From the NCBI GenBank assembly GCA_000697355.1, contig JNEN01001217.1:62001-126000 (forward strand): 64,000 nt of DNA, in the 5' to 3' direction. Positions 34,405 to 47,142 of this stretch are shown piece after piece (the stretch's first letter is position 1; every line of letters starts with the position of its first letter). The translations under genes were made by a program, and so were the position numbers. Source of the stretch: Syncephalastrum monosporum B8922 (taxonomy: Eukaryota > Mucoromycota > Mucoromycetes > Mucorales > Syncephalastraceae). Below the pieces are notes generated by a model. The model was given only the letters and a program-made list of their open reading frames with translations. It was not told the DNA's origin and did not search any database.

Positions 34405-36133
34405 CTACTGGCTTACGCTGCTGGGCTTTTTCTTTGCCTCCTCCTTGTCCTGGTCTTCGTCTGATCCTCCACCTTCTTCCAACCATTTGGCGTAACGCTC
34501 CAGACGTGCCTTCTCCGCTTCGTCTTCCTCGCCCTCCAGGGTCGTTTTAGTGCCGCTCTTTTCGTATCTGGTCTTGCCATCGTATATTTCGGCGCTGATC
34601 TGGCGCCCCGCAAAGTACCGATTGTTCATCAACTGATATTTCGTTTTACCTTGTCATTAGTAAAATTTAAGTCGATCTGTTTCATTTAGGTTGTACCAGC
34701 ACGCATGCGTCCGCCGACTTTTGCTCCATGAATCGGACTGAGATCACGCCGCCCGGTGATTTCTGTTATTGTATATACATGAGCATAAGGGTCCGTGGTA
34801 TGGAATCAAAAAAAAAAAAAAAAAAAAGACTTGCATCGTATAAAATGACATTGGTGACCTCGCCCAACTTCTCGCACTCGTCGCGCACATCTTCCTTGAG
34901 TTCCAACAAAAGAGTAGGATCTTCCTATAGCGATTATTGATCGATATGAGCGCCGCACAAACTTATTTGCTTTTGAGTTACTTACGTCTAATTCTTGCTG
35001 GGTGTACATGTTCTTTAAAATCACGATTTTTGCGAATTTCTCGGCCTTCTTGCCACCTTCTTCGTCAACCCAATCGAGTTTTCTGTTCCAGACCTCGTCC
35101 TTTAGCGACCATCCTGGCTTTTTCTAATATTTGATTTTGATATTACCTTTGCAGCTGATGCAGTTTTTTCTGTGCTTTCTTCTTTCCGCCGGAGGCAGCC
35201 CGCTTTTTCTGCTGTTCGGATGGATCCTTTTCTTTAAACACGGCCTATGGCGACGGGAAACAGGTCAAATCAGTGAATCCGCAATACTTCTTATCAGCAT
35301 TACCTGCTGCACGGAGATCTTGGTAGAAGGGTCACCGAGACGAAACTCGGCTTCATCGAGCAGATTGATAGCAAGCGGAACGGACTCCTCCTTGAAGTAG
35401 GAGACGAGCACATCGCCTTTGGGCTTGCCTTCTGCATCTTGGTATATTTTAATTTTGGGCTCGCCTATTGCATAAATGGGGACAATGGGGACAATTAATT
35501 ATCATGCGATCTTCATAATACACACACACACACACATACCAGAATCCAGATCTTCCATAATGACACCACACTTCTGGAACACGTCCTTGATCTCTTGGAC
35601 GGTCGCGTCGACGGGAACACCTGTCACATACACTGACGTGTTGGGCCGTTTCGTAGGTTCGCGTTTTGGTTTCTTTGCATTGCTCTCCTGCAGCACGCGT
35701 GTCGTATTTAATGCCAAGCATCCAGCTTCTTTTTTTTTTCTTTACCTCACTAAAGGTATAGACACGCTTCTGCTTCTGTTGTTGAGCAGTTGTAGGCGCC
35801 TGTGATCCCAAGTGAGATGAGTTTCAGTTTCCACCGCGTTGAGACTTGCTAGACTTACTGTTTCGTCGACGCCTTCGACGGCATAGGCGGATTGCTGGGA
35901 TCGCACGAGGTCGTCGTTGTACTGTTGCAGAGGTCATTGAGTCTCCCAATAGTGACAAGCTATTAAACAAAAAAGAAAAGAAAAGAAAAGAAACGCACCA
36001 TGGGGAACCAGGCTGCGAGCTTTTCGTCGTATTCGTAAGATATGCCATCGTCACCGACGTAGGACCATTTGCCGGTTTCTTCGCTGAGCTTCATGCGAGG
36101 ATCCTTGCTGAAATCTTTGGTAGGGTCAGGCAT
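34405..36133 (-). CDS. HTATSF1: Tat-SF1/Cus2-like splicing factor
   Basis: U2 snRNP-associated factor; Cus2/Tat-SF1 binds SF3b and helps form the prespliceosome. Ten exons: 36133-35999, 35921-35859, 35799-35746, 35687-35540, 35464-35304, 35244-35147, 35082-34986, 34924-34835, 34762-34697, 34632-34405; 379 residues. An N-terminal segment with GKWSYVGDDGISYEYDEK precedes RRM1 (TSVYVTGVPVDATVQEI). The linker LHQLQRKLDW matches the family. The second RRM is a UHM (IVILKNMYTQQELDEDPTLL), with NNRYFAGRQI carrying the UHM Arg-x-Phe motif. The tail is acidic. Intron 8 starts with GC (GAT|GCAAGT) rather than GT. Nuclear by family. Confidence 0.93.
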
Positions 36134-36760
36134 GATCGTAAGTGGAAAAGGTAGTAGTGGACTGAGGTGGGTGAGGGCGCGTGACCGGTGAATTGGCTTG
36201 TGTTTGAATTGAATTGAACTGAATTGAGTGGGATTGAAGAACAACAAAGCCCGAAAATCATGCGGGTCTGGTGTTGTGTTGTCGCGCGCGCTCTCCCCTC
36301 TCCCCTTACAACTCTTATCCCGTATTTCTTCGTGCTTGCTTTTCTCCTCTCTCTCTCTCTCTCTTTTTATATTTTATTATTTTATTTGACTTCGTTCCTC
36401 CTCTCTCTGTTCTGCTCTTACATACATACGCACATACACACACATTAAAAGAAAACGTACGTTCCTTCTTTTATTTTTTTCTTCTTTCTTCTTTTCATTT
36501 ATCTCTCATATTTCTCATTTTTGTCTTCCTCTTCATATTATTATTTGCCTTTACTTCTGCTGTTATATGTAATGCCTTCGTCTATAACAGCACCGAGTGC
36601 CATCGTATCTCTAGTCTTACTCATTGTTCATCTGGTGTCTGCTGGTACCGCTAAAATCTTTAACCACCGCCTCGCTACCGGCTTCTTTTGTTTGCTCCTC
36701 TTCCCTCTTTTTATCATCATCACCATCCTATCCAATCTCCTCTCTTTCGCCATCAATCAT
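36134..36760. other. Divergent promoter region, pyrimidine-rich on the right
   Basis: Separates the starts of the Tat-SF1-like gene (minus) and the RBR gene (plus). 36330-36760 is dominated by C/T runs, a leader feature repeated before other genes here. Confidence 0.55.
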
Positions 36761-38599
36761 ATGGGTACCAACCCGCCCTCTCAACAATATCAGCAGCAGC
36801 AGCAACAACAACAACAAAAACAATCAACTCCCACGCCACCTTCACGTCACCCCTCTTCCACTTCTTCTCCGTCCACCGCAATGGATGACGATAGTGACGC
36901 TTCCTTTCAAAACAACGAGGACGAAATGGACTATTGGCTGCAGCGTTGCTCTATCTGTTTCGACGCCCAGCTCGACTTGTGCCTGGAGTACTGCCGTGAC
37001 CAATACTGTCTGGACTGTTTCAGAAGGTACCTGAAGACACGAGAGACCCCAACGTGGTCTTATCATCCCACCTCGATACGTGAACACTGACCTCTATTTC
37101 CTTTTCCTCGTTTCTCTTATACTGTGTGTGTGTTTGTGTCTCACCCCCTTCTCACGCGCATTATATGGGTTTATATTTTGCAAATGTAGATATGTTACTG
37201 AGGTCGTAACATCGTCATGGGGTCTGAGTGTGACCAAGATCAGGTGCCCCGTCTGCCAGGACCTGATCCCTCAAAGTGAATGGAGCAAATTTGTCCCAAG
37301 CCATGTTGTCGAACAGTACAACCGTTTCAACCAACCCTATCGAAGCTTCTCTCGCTGTTGCCCTCACTGTGAAACAGAAGCCTTCCCTTGCGACTATCGC
37401 GAACGCCAACAATACTCGAGGTATGGAAACAAAAAGGTTCCCGGTCCACCCTTTTTGTGTGCATGCGTATTCATTGTTATCCTTTATGTTTTTTTATCAT
37501 CCATTCTTGCTGCGGACACCCATCCTCTCCTTCCTCACTCAGTGCCGCCCGAGTACGGCTTCTTTACGACGCTGTTAAGGCCGTTTGCCACACATGCCCA
37601 GACGAGGCGAACCACGGTGGCGATCCAGGTCATGTCGCCCTGCGCCGCCTGCTGCCTATACTCGAGAAGCAAGACTGGTCCAGCTCCACTTTATACGATC
37701 TTCATCGAAAAACCTTGGCTGCGATTCAACAGTTCCATGATGCGTGCCCGTTCGCCTCCTCTTCCGAGAGCGACGCAGCCTACACGGTCTCACGCTACTT
37801 TTTGCTCCAGGACATGAAGCCTGAGACGTGGAAGAAATTACAACTCGCCCATATCTCTTTCTTTCCTTCCATGCAATGGTAAGCTTTTGGGCTGGATATC
37901 TCGGATGATAAGAAATTGACTCTCGTTGCGTCCGTGTATATCGTACACCTATCCGCAGTCTGGTGTGCGACTTTGCCTTTTGTTTGCAGTGCGGACATGA
38001 AAATCATGCAGGCGAACCTTGCGAGCAATATATGCAGCGTTTGGTAGCCAACGCAGACCAACTGCCCGCAGAACTGGTGGAAACCGTGAAATGGAAGCTC
38101 CATCACAGGCAAGTGGAACGAGGCCGGTTACAGCAATACAGGATATCGTTGACTGACCCATTCGTTCTTCCTTTTCTTTCTATTCCCCTTTTATTTGCAG
38201 CCGACGGTGTCCAAGTTGTTCCATCATGATTAATCGAGACGAGGGCTGCAACAAGGTGGACTGTTCATACTGTGGATTCACTTTTTGCTGGGCTTGCCGT
38301 TCTCCTTGGTCAGAGGTACGTTTTCTTGTGGTGAAGAGAAGGGTGTATAAAGTCCACTCACCCATTGATTTGACTCTGTCAGAAATGTGGATTTTACCAT
38401 TGTTCAGAATCATCCACCGTAGGTGAGACCAGCGCAGACGTGGACGTCTCGGCTGCCAGGGTAAGTAGAATGAAATGAAGAGTTTGTTTATTTCTATTTG
38501 CATATATGCAAGCTCACATGCATACATCAACAGACCGAACTCGGCGTGCCCAACATTTCCTCCATACAAGCCAGAATGCTCTCTGGTATCAACATTTAA
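36761..38599 (+). CDS. RBR (RING-IBR-RING) E3 ubiquitin ligase
   Basis: RBR ligases take ubiquitin from the E2 onto a RING2 cysteine before transfer. Seven exons: 36761-37026, 37190-37420, 37543-37878, 37959-38108, 38201-38315, 38383-38460, 38534-38599; 413 residues. After a poly-Gln stretch, RING1 starts CSICFD at residue 63 and ends CPVCQDLIP. The IBR begins [11 protein letters not shown] and finishes [19 protein letters not shown], with ~110 mainly helical residues between the halves. RING2 is [20 protein letters not shown]; the Cys of EGC is the likely catalytic residue, and FTFCWAC follows. Intron 4 has a GC donor (ACAG|GCAAGT). The frame runs upstream to another ATG at 36572, but that DNA looks like leader. 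Confidence 0.9.
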
Positions 38600-38970
38600 G
38601 AAACCTACTCCCCTTCTCCCTTTTCGCTATTTCCTCACAACCCCACGTATACATATTATGCAGCATTTGACTTACTATTTTCTTGCATCCTCCTCTTGCT
38701 GATCCGACCACATAAATTGCGACTGTATTCCAATATTTTTATATAACAAACGTATATTCTTCATCGTTGTCTTTGGGGTCATACACGCCGGGCACGAAGG
38801 CTGGGCCGTCTCCTTCTCATTCTATTTCTGAGCGACCTGTGTCAGAATGATGTTTCAAATGAAAAATACGCGTCCACGAGATTTTCTTTTTTTGGGGGGA
38901 TGTGGTCGTCTACCATTTGATCAGGCAGCGGGCGCCAAACCCCTCCATTACAGCTCCTGCTTGTGTCCGT
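38600..38970. other. Spacer, nothing recognised
   Basis: Between two plus-strand genes. No element identified beyond a short T/G homopolymer near 38885. Confidence 0.5.
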
Positions 38971-41493
38971 ATGACAACTAAAAACGACGTCGAAAAAGCT
39001 ATCGACCAGGCGCGGTGCAATGGTGACTGGGCGGCCATTCCAAAGCTAGTCAAACGATCCAGCGCACCCGATGGTAATCGCTTTGAGATCGCGCGTCGAT
39101 CGAGACCGCTCATTCAGAATGTGCATTAGTGTATCTTGAATCAGCCGCAGCAGAGGCGTCCCTTCAAGCGATGTGTGAAGAGACATCGGATGGCCTTGAA
39201 GCGAATAAAATAGAGCCTATCCGTCGTCAACTTGTGCATGCCATGGAGCACGCCAATCCGACCGAAAAAGAGGTGACACCAATTCTTATGCAGGGTGAAA
39301 ATAATGCATGATATGATTTAACCACCGTTTTCAGTTTGCCAAGGTCATCCTTGGACGCACCTATTTCGAGAGCGGCGATTTTAGAAGGGCCTTTGAGCTG
39401 GTACAACGCCTCAGGTTTAGCAACAAGGACATTGCTGATGGCTACTCTCGGGTGCTCTTCCTACAAGCGCGTGTCATGAAAGGTAAGCGCATGAGTCTGC
39501 TGTTCACCTGTTAATTCGTCCTTTTGGTGTAGCCATCTCGCTCGAATGGCTTGATAAGCGCAGCGATGCGTTAGAGACGTATAGAGGGGTGCTGGAACTG
39601 GTTCGCTCCTCACCTAATATGAGAACACCCACCTTTATCTCATGGGCCGAGATCGCGCTCTATCGAGGGTCACTGCTTGCCCTGGACAAAAGGTGAAGTG
39701 GGTCCAAGCGTAATGAAGCGATGACTCATACATGCATATGAATTAGTCAAGACACGTCCTTTACTCTGGCGATGCTCCGTGCCTACCAGCGGGTGTCCAC
39801 ATTGCAAACGTGGAAATGGCGGCTGGCGAAGCGCATGGTTATCACACGCCGTTCACTCGAGTTTTTACCCCTTGCGTACGAGCGCGGAGAATACACCTTG
39901 CCTTCCGGAAGCTCGGCGAGTTCCGAAAAGCGGTAAAGTATAGCTTATTCTGGCGCAACAATAGTTTTTGAATTGATGCTTTGTGTCCGTAGGTCAGCGG
40001 AAGTCAAGGAGAAAGAAGATCGTCTGTTTCGCTTGGAGCTGTCGCAGCTGCATATGCTGTACCGCAAGATGCTTTTTGATACTGTGTCTATCCCCCATGC
40101 AGGCCAAGTCCACCACGAGCTTATTAACTGGGTCAATCAGATATCTAAGGATGTGCAGCGTGTCTTGTGGCCCACGGCTGATTTACGTGAGTTCAAAGAG
40201 GTAAGAGACAGCATTTTATAACGTGCGCCACATCATACTCATAGGCAGCAATGTAGTCCCTCTTTCAAGCCGCGGCGCGATCGTTCAACTCGCCCAGCGT
40301 GATGCGCGCCTTGTTCTATGTGCACGCCATGTTAGGCGAGCACGCAGAGGCACAAGAAGCACTGCACTCGTACCTTTACTTGGTCGGTTTGATATCACAA
40401 GCGACCGATGATATCAAGGGGACAGGAGAGGCGTCGCTGCTAGACAAGAGCGGCGTGATGCGGCCCGTGCCTTCGAACCATGCAAGCATGCTCCGTGAGG
40501 TGGTGCGCGACAGTATCGAAGACAGCGCATCGCACGAAGGCGCGGATGATAACCGGCGATCCATGGCTGCGCATCGCAGTTCGGAGCCGGAGCCGCCGAT
40601 CGAGATTCTACGCGTCTTGCTATCCGCTGTGCGTCTTTGCTGCACTGACCTCGACGAGCCCGTCAAGGCAGTCGAACTGGCCAACCTTGCTCTGTTGGAG
40701 ATTCAAGTCCGATCGAACGACCCCGCATGCCAAGCGTTAGCTGACACGGTCTATCGCGTAGCGGGCGCGGCTTACAGTTTCCAGGCTAGCAGAAGTAAGC
40801 TTAATTAAGGATTGCTGCAGTTCCCTTCATCTGATGCACTGTAATGTTTGTTTTTCATTTCTTTAGCGATCGACCCCGACAGACGGCCCGAGTTCCATCG
40901 CACAGCCAAAAAATATCTCTTGCAGGCGGTGAATATCGATGGCGAAGCATGGCGGTCCTGGTACCAGCTCGCCTTGGAACGATGCCAGAGCCGCGATACA
41001 GAGCATGGTATCGAGGCGATTGTCAAGTCATTGCAGCTCAACGCGTCCCATATACCCTCCTGGCATCTTCTCGCACTCGCGCTTTCGTCTCCCAAGATAA
41101 GAGACAGCAAGCCAGGCGCCTTGATCAAGGCGCTCGAGAGCTGCGATGCGGGTCTGCGTGTCCCCTTGGATAGCGTCTGGGCCACGGACGAAGATCTCGG
41201 GTGGCAGCCGAATTACGAGCGCTTCGTCGAGCGCCTTGAACTCCAAGTTACACGAGCCGTCCTTTTGAGCAAGATCGAGGGTTATGATAGCGCGCTCAGT
41301 GCGCTGCAAGAGGCTTTTGCCGCATTTGCGTCATTGCCACCGGAACACCAACAACAAATGAGCTCGGGCGCGGGGGACGTGGCCTACACACACGGTCCGC
41401 TCGTAGTGACGTCGGGGTCTCTCTATAATCTGAGTGAAGCTGAACTGTCGGGCAGTTTCGCCAGTGGGCAGTTCAGCGCTGCAAACCACGAAG

Positions 41494-41564
<71 letters not shown>

Positions 41565-42569
41565 TCCTCTTCGCCCAACTTGTCCCAGGCGCAACCACGA
41601 GCGGGGTTGATGCAGAGAATGGATAACAGTGATCCGTCGGTACAGACGACGCCTGTGGCACGGCCCACAAAGGAGCAGTATGGCATTCACCTTTTTAGGC
41701 ACAGAAACACCGGCCACAAAAGTTACACATCCCTGAGAAACTATGGTAATAGCACTAAAAAAAATGATGTGCGGAGCAAGAGGGGTGAAACTCATCAGAC
41801 TACTGTTTTAGCAGCACGTGCAACCCAACCTGCGCAGGCATCTGTGCTTTCAGTGCAAACAACTCCGCCTATGGCACCTCCAGCAACGCCAGGAGCAGTA
41901 GCAGCAGGAGGGCCTGAGGCAGGCATGGAGGTACAAAAGCTCCGACCGAGTGCACGATGTCGTACCCGACAAAAGGGATCGGCCCGCCTCTTGTGCGACT
42001 TATGGCTGGTAGCCGCTCGATTACTCTTGCAGCAGCAGCGTTGGGACGAAGCGCTCAAGGCGGTGGAAGAGGCTGAACAGATCGAATGGTCGACCTACGC
42101 CGATCTGTGGTGCGTTCTAGGCCAGGTCCGCTTCACTCAACCGCCGCAAGACGAGGAAATTAGTTTGGCCACGGCGATCGCCTGCTTCCTAAAGGGACTA
42201 GCGTGTGACACGAATGACGTTGGGTGTCGGCTGTGGCTGGCAAGAGCATGTATGGGTACCGGGCAGACGACGATGGCTGAAGGCATTCTGGATCGACTCA
42301 CACGCGGTTCAGGGTGGGATTGCCCTGAAGCTTGGTAATGAGGAAAAAGAAGAAGAAAGAAACAAAAAAAAGCGGGCGCCATATCCATCTTCTCTCATAC
42401 GTCCCATGATAGGTTCTTTTTGGGTAGAATCCATGACGAGCACGGGCGAGCGGAGCGTGCAAAGGAGTGTTTTTTGTATGCGTTGGAGCTTGAAAGATCA
42501 CAACCGGTTCGATCCTTTTCCAGACTGTCTCGTTTCCCTGGATATTTTTGGCATCTCGGCGAAGTCTAA
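38971..42569 (+). CDS. YPP1: TTC7/Ypp1-like scaffold of the PI4-kinase complex
   Basis: TPR protein that links PI4-kinase III-alpha (Stt4) to Efr3 at the plasma membrane and so supports PI4P synthesis. Nine exons: 38971-39073, 39130-39272, 39335-39482, 39533-39692, 39747-39932, 39993-40200, 40257-40794, 40867-42334, 42413-42569; 1036 residues. TPR-like helices include FAKVILGRTYFESGDFRRAF, YVHAMLGEHAEAQEALHSYL and WRSWYQLALERC. The C-terminal repeats end PEAWFFLGRIHDEHGRAERA, then AKECFLYALELERSQPV. The last exon was recovered by splicing: without it the frame stops at 42338, inside a conserved repeat. A 23-residue poly-Gln tract interrupts the protein at 41496-41564. Confidence 0.92.
41496..41561 (+). 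repeat. Uninterrupted (CAG)22 microsatellite
   Basis: Twenty-two CAG codons followed by one CAA encode 23 Gln inside the TTC7/Ypp1-like gene. Confidence 0.95.
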
Positions 42570-42903
42570 AAAAATAAAAAATAAATTTTTCTGGTGCGTG
42601 GCGCACCCATTTTTTTTTAATCTAAATATGGCAAAAAGACAAATTGCTCGTGGTGTGTCCTGACCTTTTACTTTTCTTCTTTCTCGCGTGCGTGAACACA
42701 AACAGAGACGAGCCATCCACTCGTAGCTGGGTGCACAACAACTTACTTTTCAATTACCTCTGGCTTTCCACTTACTTTCCTTTCCTCTTCTCGCTCTTTT
42801 ACTTTTCTACTTGCACGCCTTTCCCTCTCCTCCTTTCCTTACTTTCCTTCCCTTACCCTAACGTTCCTTTCCTTCTTTCCACCCACCGAGACAATCCGTT
42901 GCC
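42570..42903. other. Spacer with pyrimidine-rich leader
   Basis: From about 42660 the sequence is almost all C and T with few purines, ending just before the ATG at 42904. Likely promoter and 5' leader of the glycosyltransferase gene. Confidence 0.5.
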
Positions 42904-45410
42904 ATGCCACCCCCCAACAACGTCGAAACCAAATATTATGACCTTTCGTCGAGTCAGTTACCGACCTTCCATCGGCGGGGATCCCTCACGAGCATTGCGT
43001 GCCCGATGCCTGCAGGTCCAGGCTGGGATGCCCCTCCGCCTCCAACCACGCCCTCCAAGAGCAAGCAAAGCGGCAGCTTCTTCTTCTCTCGCTACGACAA
43101 AAAGTGGCGGTGGTGGCATTATCTCTCGCTCGTCACCTTTCTTTTGGGGATCCTCGAGGCAGCTGCTCTGATTACGGGCTACACAGTGTTGCACGGCCAA
43201 CCTTCTCCCATTCGGATAGGTAAAAAAAAATTCCATTATTCGTACCATCCCTTTTCGAGTATGCATCCTTATATTAAAAATCATCTCCTTTCTCTCTCTT
43301 TCTCTCTTATTCATAATTAGCATTACGACAGTACCCAGTTGTACCTTACCGACACCTCGAAGCCACGCCCATTAAACTCCAGAAGGGCACTTCTGTGTAC
43401 CATGTCACCAAAGAATTCGGTCCCGCTTCACTGACCAATGTTGGTCTGACCGTCACCTCGCTTGCGGCTGCCCAGCAACGCACCGGTCTCGTCGATACGC
43501 GCATCGTCATGCCTTATTACTCCTTTCTCAAAAACAAGTACGACATTGACAAGCATGCCGATCTTGTTCTAGATGTGCGCGACAAGAAAGGCAAGCTCAC
43601 TCCGATCGAGTTCCGCGTCTGGAAAATGACCTACGTCTTTGACCCGCCTCCGAAGCAAGCCAACATCACGGTGTGGCAAGTCGTGGACGGCGTCAATACC
43701 TCTGTTTCGGTTGCGCCACCTCCTGCAGAACCCAAACCCGTTCCCGCTACGGAGAAGGTTTCAGTCTACTTAATTGGCCCGGGTAATAGACGCCCCTTCA
43801 GCCAGGCCTTCCGCGCCCGGAACGCGCTCCAGATCTACACCTCGGCCCCGGTCGGCCTGCCCACCGAATGGCGGGATCAGTTTTTCACCAAGGCTGCCGC
43901 GGCTTTCCTGACCCATCAGGCCACTGCCATCGATGAAGAGTCGCTGTTCGCCCCCATTCGCCTGGCCCCTCACATCGATGTAATCCACATGCATGGCGCT
44001 GCCACCGCCTACGTCGCCAAATCCCTTCGCGAACGCCGCGACGCCCACCAGCTCGGCCCTAAACCCCCCGCCCTTGTCTACACGATGCACGACTACATGG
44101 ACGAACTCCAGTACACCCATTCCGTCCATAATGTGCGCAAATTCAGCGACGATGTCGTCCTTGATGTCAATGCGCGCCACATCCGCGGTAACCGTCTATT
44201 CATGTCCAGCCTCGGTATCGACCAATCGGACGTGGTCTCTGTCGTCGGCCGCACTATGGCATCCGACATGATCGAGGGCCGTTCCGAGTTTTATCTCAAG
44301 GAGCTGATGATGGAAAGCGTTCTCCAAAAGGCCCAGTACCACCGCTTCTTTGGCATCAGCAACGGTCTCGGCTTCGACGGTCTGAATCCATTCACGCACG
44401 AAAAGCTCGTGACCCGCAAGCTTGGATTCCCCGAGTACGCGCGCGACCTCGTCCAACAGCAGCCCGCGCTCAGCACCCTCGGGAGCGACCCAGCCAGTCT
44501 CCTCGCATCCACGAAGCGTTCAGTGTGGCCCCTCTCAGCGTTGCCCAACGACTACGTCTCGACTGCCAAAGACCGCGCCAAGCGCTTCCTCGTTCGTCGG
44601 TCCCTCCTTCAGGACACGGACCTGAAACGCCCGCTCGTCCTCTACGTCGGTCAGTTCCAATACGACAAGGGCCTCGAGCTCTTTGATCAGGCTGCCGAGC
44701 TGTTTGCCAGGCATAACATGAAGTTCATCATCATGGGCCAGCCTGGGGACTACCCGCAGGAACGCGTCGAGGCCCTGCAGGCGCGGTACCCGGACGATGT
44801 CGTCGTGATGTCCACCCCCAAGCAACAGCGCCAGTGGTCGGTCTTCTGCCGGAGTGCGGCCGACTTTGTGTTTGTGCCGAGCCAGACCGACACCATGGGT
44901 CTCGCCGCCGCCGAAGGTCTGCTTTTTGGTGCGTCTGTCATCTCGAGCGGCGCGGGCGGCATGGGCGAGTACCTCGTCGACCGTCCTGAGGCGGCATGGA
45001 CAGACGCCGAGCCCACGCGCGACATCCACATTATCCGCGATAAGCAAACCAAGGTGCCCACTGTCACGAGCTCAGAGTACTACAATGCCTATCTGTTCCA
45101 GCCCAGCACCCTCGAGGCCGCCGTCCAGGACGCCGCCGCCGATTACCAGCGCATCAACCGCAGCAAGGTCCTGCGCGAGGAATACGTCCTGCGCATGATC
45201 CGCGCTTCCTTCTCGCTCGGCTGGGAACGCGGTGCTTTCCACGGTCCGGTCCATGAATACCGTCGTCTCTACGAGATTGCCATGGCCGATCGGCAACTAC
45301 CCCAGCTGCGGTCGCACGAGGTCGATGAGGAAGAAACTCTCCTGCGGAGACTGCTTCTTGAGCGTCAGCAACAAGCGCTCGGTCTTCATCAACCCGAGTA
45401 CGACGCCTAA
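42904..45410 (+). CDS. Type II membrane glycosyltransferase, divergent GT5 (starch-synthase-like)
   Basis: GT-B-fold glycosyltransferase resembling starch/glycogen synthases. Two exons: 42904-43219 and 43321-45410; 801 residues. A short cytosolic N-terminus is followed by one transmembrane helix at ~72-94 (YLSLVTFLLGILEAAALI), giving a type II anchor with the catalytic part luminal or extracellular. The N-lobe starts near TSVYHVTKEFGPASLTNVG and reaches DTRIVMPYYSF; the GT5 Lys-x-Gly-Gly motif is not preserved. IDVIHMHG and YTMHDYM match GT5. The C-lobe has LYVGQFQYDKGLELF and PSQTDTMGLAAAEGL, where typical GT5 has PSRFEPCGL, so the catalytic Glu position is Asp. Activity and donor are uncertain. 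It could make a cell-wall glycan. Confidence 0.82.
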
Positions 45411-46506
45411 GCGCTCTCTCTGCTTTCCATCACATGTCCTCACCTTCCTCATCTTCCTCTTCCTGTCGTTTCTTTGCCTTTTTTTGTTGTTGTTCTTTCT
45501 GCATCCGTGTTGTATTCATCTCAATTTTCACAAGCCATTTTGTATCATACGCACAGCTCAACTTCTGGGCGTGCTTATCAAAACCAACACCCCCTCACAT
45601 ATTCATTTCATAATAAGCGCGAATAGTAAATGCACGAAAAAGCTTGGTTCTTTTTCGGATCATCCAATAGAACTTATTTGTATTACAAGCAATATTGGCT
45701 CGTGTTCCATTTTATCCTATGCTGACAGTAAGCGTGTGTTACTGCACAAGTGGCCTTGCAACGTTTTTTCTGTATTGCTGTATCTCTTCTACCCATGCTT
45801 CGATTCATTCCTCGCTGGATCCCGTCGCAAGGCAAACAAAGAAGTTAAAAGTTTAATGTATCATGCATCTTGTGCACGGGAATTTGACAACGATCTAATA
45901 AAAAAAAAACCTAATGCACAGGATACATCATGCGCGCAAATCCCCAGATTTTAATAATGGACAGATATACAAACCTAGGGGTGCGGATTCGCCGTGCCTC
46001 AAGCAAAACAGTGGCTCGATCATTCGATCGTTATTCTGCATTGATGTCAGATGATAGTGGGCTCCTTACCACCAGAAATATGTTTGTACATTAATTTCAA
46101 GGGGCCCATGCTTTCAAGGATGGATCGACGCGTGCAAATATTGATTTCCCCTGCGTCGCGTGTATGTGGCGAATAAAGTCGTTTTTGAAGATTGAACATG
46201 TATGGCTATCGATCTGAACTTGATTCGGATTTCGCCAGACTACAATCACCCCTACTTCTTTTGCCTTACAAATACTTAATCCACTAGCGTGGCCAGTTCG
46301 GGGCGGGAGACGAATTGCGTGTGGCAGGTAAAGACTCGTTCCGTGAAAAAAAATCTAAATTATGGTACGTGCAAAATTAACAATGACAAAAAAGCATGAC
46401 ATTTTTATGTGTTGGATGTGGGCATGTATGTGAGCGTGCTAGATAATGTGTCTTTGGAAAAAAATAGAAATAAGAAAAAAAAGGTTATAGGATGAAGGGG
46501 TTGTTA
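45411..46506. other. 1.1-kb intergenic region
   Basis: Between convergent 3' ends. T/C-rich on the left, AT-rich on the right. An open frame of 240 codons (45232-45954) only overlaps the glycosyltransferase end in another frame and has no features. Confidence 0.55.
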
Positions 46507-47110
46507 TTATGAGTTGGGAAACGGATACCATGGCGGATGCTGTTCTGATGACGGGCGCGGCTGCTGCTGCTTGTTACGATAGTATTGAGGCGAGCAATAG
46601 CCGCTCGTGAGACGGATCGGCGCAGACGAAAACATTTCTTCGTTGTCGTCCGTCGTCATATTTTGTTGTTCGGAGGGTTGCTTTTTTACGTTGTCTGTGT
46701 CGTGTGAAGAAGAACAGGTAGAAGAGAGAGACGGAGGATAGGAAAGTTGGATGGATGGGTTAATGGTGGCTGCGGGCGGCGCTGGTGGGGGTACTTTAGA
46801 TGTTTGGTTGAGTCCAGGCGAGCGCTGGCCGCTGGAGATGTTGCCAGGGCTGGGAGCAGAACTAGCAGGTTGACCTCCATTTCGACTGACTTCAAACTGG
46901 AAGAAGCTCGATATATCGGAGATAGAGACTGAATCATGCCCAGAGGACCACGGTCGTGGCGAAGGGCTATTACCCACGGCTTCGAGGGGCGGTTGATCGG
47001 GAAGGGTGTCGGGTGACGCACCTGTTGGGTAGTTTGGGGTTTGCGAGTGTGGCAGCGGTGGCTGCGACGGGTTATGCTGTGGGTCCACAGGCGATGCTCC
47101 TAATGGACCG

Positions 47111-47142
<32 letters not shown>

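Noticed and set aside
36572..36760. Hydrophobic N-terminal extension of the RBR ligase with membrane helices
   Set aside because: The DNA is C/T-rich like other leaders here, and the hydrophobic residues follow from that composition. An ATG at 36761 fits better, though transcripts could overturn this.
42336..42338. Stop ending the TTC7/Ypp1 gene inside a repeat, suggesting truncation
   Set aside because: The TAA is within an intron starting at 42335; the next exon (42413-42569) completes the conserved repeat.
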